This document shows, in pieces, positions 15,047 through 19,676 of a stretch of 19,676 nt of DNA. The notes beneath the pieces are model-generated. The model saw only the letters and a program-made list of their open reading frames with translations. It was not told the DNA's origin and made no database searches. Both the position numbers and the translations under genes were made by a program. Source of the stretch: an uncultured Lachnospiraceae bacterium (GTDB lineage Bacteria > Bacillota > Clostridia > Lachnospirales > Lachnospiraceae). Each line of letters starts with the position of its first letter. Within the stretch, counting starts at the first letter, position 1. The stretch is from the NCBI GenBank assembly GCA_910589635.1, contig CAJUTD010000016.1, forward strand, positions 26,179 through 45,854, written 5' to 3'.

Positions 15047-15643
15047 ATGGATTACTATAGCAGCCAGATAAGCAAATTGATTGAAGAACTGTCTTCTCTG
15101 CCTGGAATTGGAAGCAAGTCGGCACAGCGGCTTGCTTTTCATATTTTAAATATGCCAATTGAGCATGTGGAGAGACTTTCTTCTGTGATTGTGGAGGCCA
15201 GAAAGAAAGTCAGATATTGTCAAAGTTGTTTTACACTCACAGACGATGAGTTTTGTCCCATCTGTAAAAATGCAGGGCGCAACCATAAAATGATTATGGT
15301 GGTGGAGGATACAAGAGACCTTGCCGCCTATGAGAAGACCAACAAATATGAGGGCGTATACCATGTTCTGCATGGGGCAATCTCTCCGATGCTGGGAATC
15401 GGACCCAATGACATCAAACTTAAAGAGCTGATGCAGCGTCTGCAAGAGGATGTCGATGAAGTGATTATTGCCACCAATTCCAGTTTGGAGGGGGAGACCA
15501 CAGCAATGTACATTAGCAAACTAATTAAGCCCACAGGAATAAAGGTTTCCAGAATTGCCAGCGGCGTGCCGGTAGGCGGCGATTTAGAATATATAGATGA
15601 AATGACGCTGCTACGCGCCTTAGAGGGGCGGACAGAACTGTAA
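15047..15643 (+). CDS. recR: Recombination mediator RecR
   Basis: Works with RecO (and RecF) to load RecA on SSB-coated single strands at gaps. Order of parts: a helix-hairpin-helix (LPGIGSKSAQRLAFHIL, 18-34), a four-cysteine zinc finger (C58, C61, C70, C73), a Toprim domain from about 81 with the acidic residue in VVEDTRD, and a C-terminal Walker-B-like and SRIASGVPVGGDLEY region. 198 residues, the standard length. AGGGAGG precedes the ATG by 7-8 nt. It is the last gene of the pfkA-dnaX-ybaB-recR group; a weak 7-bp hairpin (CTGTTAC/GTGACAG, just after the stop) has no T tail. Confidence 0.96.
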   Translation: MDYYSSQISKLIEELSSLPGIGSKSAQRLAFHILNMPIEHVERLSSVIVEARKKVRYCQSCFTLTDDEFCPICKNAGRNHKMIMVVEDTRDLAAYEKTNKYEGVYHVLHGAISPMLGIGPNDIKLKELMQRLQEDVDEVIIATNSSLEGETTAMYISKLIKPTGIKVSRIASGVPVGGDLEYIDEMTLLRALEGRTEL

Positions 15644-15672
15644 ACATTGTAACTGTTACTTAGTGACAGGGA

Positions 15673-15700
15673 TTTGCAAAAATTTCCAATCATGTATGCT
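15673..15700 (+). promoter_or_regulatory. possible promoter of the LysM-protein gene
   Basis: TTTGCA (15673-15678), 16 nt, TATGCT (15695-15700). A weak match; read-through from recR is equally possible since no clear terminator intervenes. Confidence 0.35.
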
Positions 15701-15726
15701 ACCATCGTGGAAAAAGAGGTGAGAAC

Positions 15727-17454
15727 ATGATAGAAATTATTTGCAAAGATGACCCCCAAAAAGCGCCCTTGGGCAGTAGGGAGGACACTGTTTTCCTGCC
15801 GAAAAACATTCGTCAGGTAGGCAGTCCCAGGGGAAGGCACCGGATTTACCTGGAAGATTATGTGTATACATATCTGCGGAGCGCGGCCAAGAATAACGAA
15901 ACATGCGCGGCCGTATTTTTAGGCAAAAGCCAGGTAGTGAAAGACATTCGCTATACGTTTGTCAGCGGCGTTGTAGAGTGCAGCGCAGCAGTTTTCCAGT
16001 GGGAAAACATCTGCCTCGATGAAAGCTTTTGGGATTATATATACAAAGAGCAGAAACAATTCTTTTCAGAGTTAGAGATTGTGGGCTGGGCGCTGGGAAG
16101 AGCGGGACAGGCCATGGAATTGACGCCGGCAGTGGAAGCTGCCCACCGCAAATATTTTGCGGGCAGGGATAAAATTCTCATGTTAATAGACATTCTGGAG
16201 GGAGAAGAACTGTTTTTCATTTATGAGCAGGGCTATCTTCAGAAGCGTGAGGGCTATTATATTTACTATGAGAAAAATCTTGCCATGCAGGAATACATGA
16301 TTTATAAGCGGGAAGAAGAAATGCGCCTTGCGAAACTTAGATATAGTGAGTTAGCGGCAGAGGATGCAGGGGAAGAGACGGAGAGGCTTTCCGGGGAAGA
16401 AGCTGGACAAACAGGTCTGCTTTTCGCAGAAAAAGATGGACAAGCAAGTCAGGTTTCCGGGGAAGAAGCTGGGCAAACAAGTCAGATTTCCGGGGAAAAA
16501 GCTGGGCAAACAAGTCAGTTTTCCAAGGAAAAGGCTGGGCAAACAGGCCATTCTTTTGGGGAAGAGACGGAACAAACGGATTTGTTTGCGGAAGGCGATG
16601 GGGAGCAAGAAGCAGAATCTGTGATTCAGACGGAACAATGGCAGGATGCAAGACCAATCCCGAAAGAGCCAAAGACGCAGGCGGAGGAGGCTTTGGAGAG
16701 TTACCGCAAAATGCTTTTGGAGCGTCAGGGAAAGCGTGAGGAGCGTCAGAATCGTAAATTTCTCTATACAGCATCTTCATTTTTCCTAGTTGTACTCTGT
16801 GTCATAGGCATTACCACTATCAATAATTACCGAAAGATGCAGAAAGTGGAGGATGTCTTAAGTATTATGAACCATGGCAAAAATCAACCTTCAGCCGCTG
16901 GCGGGGCTGAGGTGGCAACAGATAAAAATAATTCATCAGACAAGGATTCCCTAGTTGTAGAAACCATTGAATCCCAGATAGAACCGTTGGATTCTAACAA
17001 TGGGGAGCAGGATGCTTCTACAAAACCCAACGATGATACGAAACAAAAGGATTCTGAAAATCCGACGGATGGCGAAAATCAGGATGATTCCGGTAAGCGG
17101 TCAGATGATGTTGGACAGGGTGAAAAAGCGAAGCCAGCAGATGATGCAAAGCAGGAGGGCGATGAGAAGCCGGCAGATGATGCAAAACAGGAGGACGATG
17201 AGAAGCCGGCAGATGATGCAAAGCAGGAGGACGATGAGAAGCCGGCGGATGATGCAAAGCAAGGAGATGCGCAGGAGACGTCCGCTGGGCAGACGGGGCA
17301 GCAAAGATATTATACGGTGCAGGCGGGCGACACGCTGAACTCTATTTGCCTTAATATTTACAAGACAAAAGATATGGTAAAAGTATTGAAAGAAGTCAAT
17401 GGAATTGAGGATGGCGATAAGATTCTTGTGGGACAGAAATTGCTGCTTCCATAA
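15727..17454 (+). CDS. Membrane-anchored LysM protein with a degenerate MPN/JAMM-like N-terminal domain
   Basis: About 575 residues, apparently type II (N-in, C-out). Residues 40-190 read like an MPN fold: TCAAVFLGKS for the first strand, EIVGWALGRAGQ (117-128) where active JAMM proteases have GW-x-HSH, and then a helix and ILMLIDILEGEELFFIY. The zinc His pair and the Asp are gone, so if MPN it is catalytically dead. A charged stretch and five 11-residue repeats follow, then one membrane helix (about 345-365, TASSFFLVVLCVIGITTI). Outside are an acidic linker with 12-residue KPADDAKQEDDE repeats and one LysM domain (about 528-575, YYTVQAGDTLNSI), which binds peptidoglycan glycans. GAGGTG precedes the ATG. 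It may link cell wall to cytoplasm; the partner is unknown. MPN homology is my inference; LysM and topology are clear. Confidence 0.8.
   Translation: MIEIICKDDPQKAPLGSREDTVFLPKNIRQVGSPRGRHRIYLEDYVYTYLRSAAKNNETCAAVFLGKSQVVKDIRYTFVSGVVECSAAVFQWENICLDESFWDYIYKEQKQFFSELEIVGWALGRAGQAMELTPAVEAAHRKYFAGRDKILMLIDILEGEELFFIYEQGYLQKREGYYIYYEKNLAMQEYMIYKREEEMRLAKLRYSELAAEDAGEETERLSGEEAGQTGLLFAEKDGQASQVSGEEAGQTSQISGEKAGQTSQFSKEKAGQTGHSFGEETEQTDLFAEGDGEQEAESVIQTEQWQDARPIPKEPKTQAEEALESYRKMLLERQGKREERQNRKFLYTASSFFLVVLCVIGITTINNYRKMQKVEDVLSIMNHGKNQPSAAGGAEVATDKNNSSDKDSLVVETIESQIEPLDSNNGEQDASTKPNDDTKQKDSENPTDGENQDDSGKRSDDVGQGEKAKPADDAKQEGDEKPADDAKQEDDEKPADDAKQEDDEKPADDAKQGDAQETSAGQTGQQRYYTVQAGDTLNSICLNIYKTKDMVKVLKEVNGIEDGDKILVGQKLLLP
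16390..16555 (+). repeat. 33-bp tandem repeat (cytoplasmic linker of LysM protein)
   Basis: Five units at exact 33-bp spacing, anchored on G(C/A)TGG at 16402, 16435, 16468, 16501 and 16534. Each encodes 11 residues of the form SGEEAGQTSQ plus one hydrophobic residue. All in frame. Confidence 0.9.
17131..17265 (+). repeat. 36-bp tandem repeat (external linker of LysM protein)
   Basis: Three full units (17131, 17167, 17203) and a partial fourth from 17239, nearly identical, each encoding the 12 residues KPADDAKQEDDE. In-frame copy change would alter the reach of the LysM domain. Confidence 0.95.
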
Positions 17455-17531
17455 AAAGAGGAATTTTAAGGATAGAAGATAGGGATAAAATTTTTGTAAG
17501 GCAGAAATTGATTGCTGCTTTCATAAAAAAT
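17401..17531 (+). repeat. imperfect adjacent duplication of the 3' end of the LysM gene
   Basis: 17401-17459 (the last 54 bp of the gene including the stop, plus 5 bp) is followed at once by a diverged copy at 17460-17531. Both begin GGAATT and share GATAA-ATT-TTGT, GGCAGAAATTG or GGACAGAAATTG, GCTGCTT-CATAAAAA in the same order, with small insertions in the second copy. Only the first copy is translated with the gene. Confidence 0.75.
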
Positions 17532-17553
17532 TAATAAACAGAAGAGGAGAGTA

Positions 17554-17562
17554 TGCTATACT
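17554..17562 (+). promoter_or_regulatory. extended -10 promoter of the membrane protein gene at 17629
   Basis: TGCTATACT is an extended -10 (TG-N-TATACT) without a good -35 at the proper distance. Start expected near 17569, inside the left arm of the palindrome 17565-17608; leader about 60 nt. Confidence 0.5.
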
Positions 17563-17564
17563 AT

Positions 17565-17608
17565 TACAACATTTTAAGTAGTTGGCTATTTGACTTAAAT
17601 TTGTTGTA
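17565..17608 (+). repeat. palindrome in the leader, similar to the arms at 2767-2930
   Basis: TACAACATTTTAAGT (17565-17579) pairs with ACTTAAATTTGTTGTA (17593-17608) apart from a one-base bulge and small mismatches; loop of 13 nt. Its right arm with the next bases (ACTTAAATTTGTTGTACTA) matches the right arm of the structured RNA (ACTTAATTTTCGTTGTACTA, 2911-2930) except for one substitution and one indel. Both palindromes lie directly behind a TATACT -10 box. Confidence 0.6.
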
Positions 17609-17628
17609 CTAATTCTGGAGGTGCAATT

Positions 17629-18813
17629 TTGGACAAGCAGGCATACCGGGTGGTAACATCAGACGTAAATGAAATGAATGAAAAAATCCACAGACACCGC
17701 AGGAGAATTCTAATCCTGACGGTGCTTGTGGTTGTTTTAGTATTGGGGACATTGACGGGCGTTTACATTTATCTTCAGACAAGAAATTATACGGATTACG
17801 AAATTGTAGAGTCTGTGAAACGTGAAGAATCCAGTGGCACCGGTTTTGCCGTATTTAATGGAAATGTTATTAAATATAACAAAGATGGCGCAACTTGCAT
17901 CAGCGTCTCTAATCATATGGTTTGGAATCAGACTTATGAAATGCAGTCTCCCATGGTAGATACCTGTGAAGGGTATGCAGTCGTTGCCGATAAAAAGGGG
18001 GAGAGTATTTATATTATGGACATGCAGGGACCATGCGGAGAAATTAAGACAACGATGCCTATCCAAAGGGTGCAGGTGGCAAACCAGGGAACGGTAGCTG
18101 TTTTGATGGAGCGGGATGGAACTGGCTATATCCATTTATACGACAAAGCAGGGACTTTTCTGGCGGAAGGCGAGTTTCACACGGAAAACAGCGGCTATCC
18201 GCTGGACATTGCGATTTCCAATGATGCCAAGAAAATGGCGGTGTCCTTGTTGGACGTCAATGAAGGTAAGGTAAAGACGACAATAAGATTTTTTAATTTT
18301 GATGCTTCCGGGCAGGAGGAGATAGATAATGTTGTGGGAGAGTTTTCCTATGCGGATATGGTATTTCCCCAACTGGAATTTATGACGAACGACATTATGG
18401 CGGCGTTTGGCAATGGTAAGACAGTAATTTTTGAGGGAACACAGACGCCACAGGAGAGAAATGAGGTTTCCACAGAATTGGAAATCCGCAGCATTTTTTA
18501 TAATCAAAAGTATTTGGGTTATGTCTATGAGAATGAAAACAGCGAGTCCCCCTATAAAATGCAAGTGTTTGATTTGGCAGGCAAAGAAGTTTTTTCTAAG
18601 GATTTTCAGGTACAGTATGAAGAGATTGGTTTTTTGGAAAATGGCGAAATATGTGTGCGCGGTGAATCAGAGTGTGCTATTTATACGTTGCGGGGATGGG
18701 AAAAATTTCACGGCAATTTCGATAAGGGCATCCAGAAAGTCCTGTCTGCAGGAGGAATTCGCAATTACATATTCTTGAGAGAGGGAGAGACACAAAAGGT
18801 AAGGCTGAAATAG
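17629..18813 (+). CDS. Membrane-anchored extracytoplasmic protein, possible beta-propeller (DUF5711-like)
   Basis: Function not recognised; it recalls clostridial proteins annotated DUF5711 (memory only). Short cytoplasmic N-terminus with basic RHRRR, one membrane helix (about 27-49), then about 340 residues outside. The external part has regularly recurring strand pairs with short hydrophobic-aromatic motifs (GYAVVADKKGESIYIMDMQG, GYIHLYDKAGTFLAEGEF, LGYVYENENS), the pattern of WD40/PQQ-like propeller blades. The start is TTG at 17629, set by GGAGGT 7 nt upstream; no ATG fits. The stop is 10 bp from the cvpA ATG, so these two are co-transcribed. It follows another single-pass protein with a large external part, suggesting an envelope cluster. 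Confidence 0.72.
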   Translation: MDKQAYRVVTSDVNEMNEKIHRHRRRILILTVLVVVLVLGTLTGVYIYLQTRNYTDYEIVESVKREESSGTGFAVFNGNVIKYNKDGATCISVSNHMVWNQTYEMQSPMVDTCEGYAVVADKKGESIYIMDMQGPCGEIKTTMPIQRVQVANQGTVAVLMERDGTGYIHLYDKAGTFLAEGEFHTENSGYPLDIAISNDAKKMAVSLLDVNEGKVKTTIRFFNFDASGQEEIDNVVGEFSYADMVFPQLEFMTNDIMAAFGNGKTVIFEGTQTPQERNEVSTELEIRSIFYNQKYLGYVYENENSESPYKMQVFDLAGKEVFSKDFQVQYEEIGFLENGEICVRGESECAIYTLRGWEKFHGNFDKGIQKVLSAGGIRNYIFLREGETQKVRLK

Positions 18814-18823
18814 GAGTGAGAAA

Positions 18824-19513
18824 ATGGATATAGTATTGAACGTGGTATTGCTGATTTTGTCGGGATTTGCGCTGCATGGGTATTTGCGCGGGCTAGTGCG
18901 CGTGTTGTTCTCTCTGGCGGCGGTATTTATCGCTATCGGCTTTGCCACAGCGCTTGAACCCTACACGGCGCAGTTTTTAAAGACACAGACGCCCTTGTAT
19001 GATACAGTGAAAGAAAATTGTACGGAATATTTACAGTCAATCTTGGAAGATGAAGTTCAGCACAGGGTAGAAGAGCATGAGGAAGTTCCAATCTTAGGCA
19101 TGGAGTTGCCGGAGGAGATTCAACAGCTTTTCGGGGGGAATGCAACAGAGCAGTCTAGCAGCCTGATAGAAGATACTGGTATCTATGATAAAGCAGGAGA
19201 TTTTGTGGCCGACCAGGTTGTGCATCGGCTGGCATGGGTGTTGGCTTTTACGGTGATTCTGATTTTGTTGGCTGTTGCGGTCCACTTTTTGGATGTGCTT
19301 GCAAAGCTTCCTGTATTGAGAAATATCAACCGTATAGGTGGGCTCGCTGTTGGTCTTTTAGAAGGATTGGTAGTTGTGTGGATTTTACTTTTAGTGATTG
19401 TGTTATGTCAGGGGACAGAGTTCGGCAGGGAGTTAATGTCTTCTGTGGAAACGAATGCATTTTTAAAATTTTTAAATGATAATAATCTACTTGAACAGTT
19501 GATTTTAAGGTGA
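18824..19513 (+). CDS. CvpA-family membrane protein
   Basis: Integral membrane protein of the CvpA (colicin V production) family, whose relatives in Gram-positives are linked to envelope function; molecular role unknown. Four membrane helices: about 2-19 and 24-44 at the N-terminus with the family's GYLRGLVRVLFSLAA turn, then after a 90-residue polar, Glu-rich segment two more (about 140-163 and 175-200). The INRIGGLAVGLLEGLVVVWILLL stretch is typical for the family. 229 residues, somewhat longer than E. coli CvpA (about 160) because of the polar insert. GGAG precedes the ATG. No intrinsic terminator with a proper stem was found between its stop and the promoter at 19561. Confidence 0.85.
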   Translation: MDIVLNVVLLILSGFALHGYLRGLVRVLFSLAAVFIAIGFATALEPYTAQFLKTQTPLYDTVKENCTEYLQSILEDEVQHRVEEHEEVPILGMELPEEIQQLFGGNATEQSSSLIEDTGIYDKAGDFVADQVVHRLAWVLAFTVILILLAVAVHFLDVLAKLPVLRNINRIGGLAVGLLEGLVVVWILLLVIVLCQGTEFGRELMSSVETNAFLKFLNDNNLLEQLILR

Positions 19514-19560
19514 TTGATAACATTTTTTGTAAAAAATTGAAAAAAAATTCAGAAATATGC

Positions 19561-19589
19561 TTGACAAGTAAAAATAACCATGATAATAT
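19561..19589 (+). promoter_or_regulatory. near-consensus promoter, probably of an rRNA operon
   Basis: Perfect TTGACA (19561-19566), a 17-nt spacer, TAATAT (19584-19589), and a T/A-rich run upstream (19524-19550) like an UP element. It is the strongest promoter in the window. Start expected near 19596. Confidence 0.75.
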
Positions 19590-19676
19590 ATACGAGCTGT
19601 CGCAGTAAACAAACAGCACATGACCTTGACAACTGAACAGTGGAATGACCTTGAAAGATTCAAAAGAGTATCTGCC
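19590..19676 (+). other. leader region resembling an rRNA operon leader (gene lies beyond the window)
   Basis: CCTTGACAACTGAACAGTGG and a second CCTTGAAAGATTC copy are like the TTGAAAACTGAACA antitermination-type elements found in rRNA leaders and spacers of clostridia. A small hairpin GCTGT/ACAGC (19596-19600/19613-19617) sits at the 5' end. There is no open reading frame with a ribosome site. I infer that a 16S gene follows; no mature rRNA sequence is inside the window. Confidence 0.55.

Noticed and set aside
15328..15840. 170-codon minus-strand frame across recR and the LysM gene start
   Set aside because: Antisense to recR with Toprim and zinc motifs on the other strand; no start signals.
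16337..16780. 147-codon and 95-codon minus-strand frames
   Set aside because: Antisense shadows of the 33-bp repeats in the LysM gene.
16390..17265. 33-bp and 36-bp repeats as a CRISPR array
   Set aside because: Units are contiguous with no unique spacers and are in frame with a coding sequence.
19514..19560. T- and A-rich stretch after cvpA as a terminator
   Set aside because: The TTTTTT/AAAAAA pairing has almost no loop and no GC in the stem; it looks more like an UP element of the following promoter.

Overview
The window looks like the chromosome of a Clostridia-class Firmicute, most probably a Lachnospiraceae relative. This rests on strong AGGAGG-type ribosome sites, TTG/GTG starts, the pfkA-dnaX-ybaB-recR order, a 6-phosphofructokinase of the clostridial GGNGT/PKTIDND type, and several envelope proteins of families I associate with gut clostridia. 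No phage genes, transposases or CRISPR arrays are visible.

Layout. (1) 1-2603: 5'-truncated view of tadA (minus strand, running off the left edge), a RimJ/RimL-like acetyltransferase, and a large unrecognised protein with a low-complexity, 27-bp-repeat middle, convergent with and overlapping the acetyltransferase. (2) 2604-3563: a 387-bp gene-free stretch holding a promoter and a strongly structured RNA closed by a 20-bp helix (6S-like architecture, identity unproven), then a beta-carbonic anhydrase. (3) 3603-9673: an AT-rich six-gene module. A lipoprotein, two FtsX-type permeases and an ABC ATPase run leftward; an OmpR-family response regulator and a sensor kinase run rightward. The two arms diverge from a shared intergenic region carrying a perfect 16-bp inverted repeat that sits over both -35 regions. 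(4) 9699-11871: a leftward tRNA-Ser(CGA)-nagB-nagA unit for amino-sugar catabolism, with a long palindromic element between nagB and nagA. (5) 11882-15643: pfkA, dnaX, ybaB, recR, tightly packed and probably co-transcribed: glycolysis plus replication and recombination housekeeping. (6) 15727-19513: three envelope proteins in a row. The first is a membrane protein with a degenerate MPN/JAMM-like cytoplasmic domain and an external LysM domain; then come a membrane-anchored unknown and a CvpA-family protein. (7) 19561-19676: a near-consensus promoter and a leader resembling those in front of rRNA operons, so a 16S gene probably begins just past the right edge.

The most interesting items are the divergently regulated two-component/ABC module with its symmetrical operator, the long-helix RNA before the carbonic anhydrase, a related-looking palindrome at 17565-17608, the apparently dead MPN-LysM fusion, and a decayed tandem duplication of that gene's tail. 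All function calls are from reading motifs; no database search was possible.
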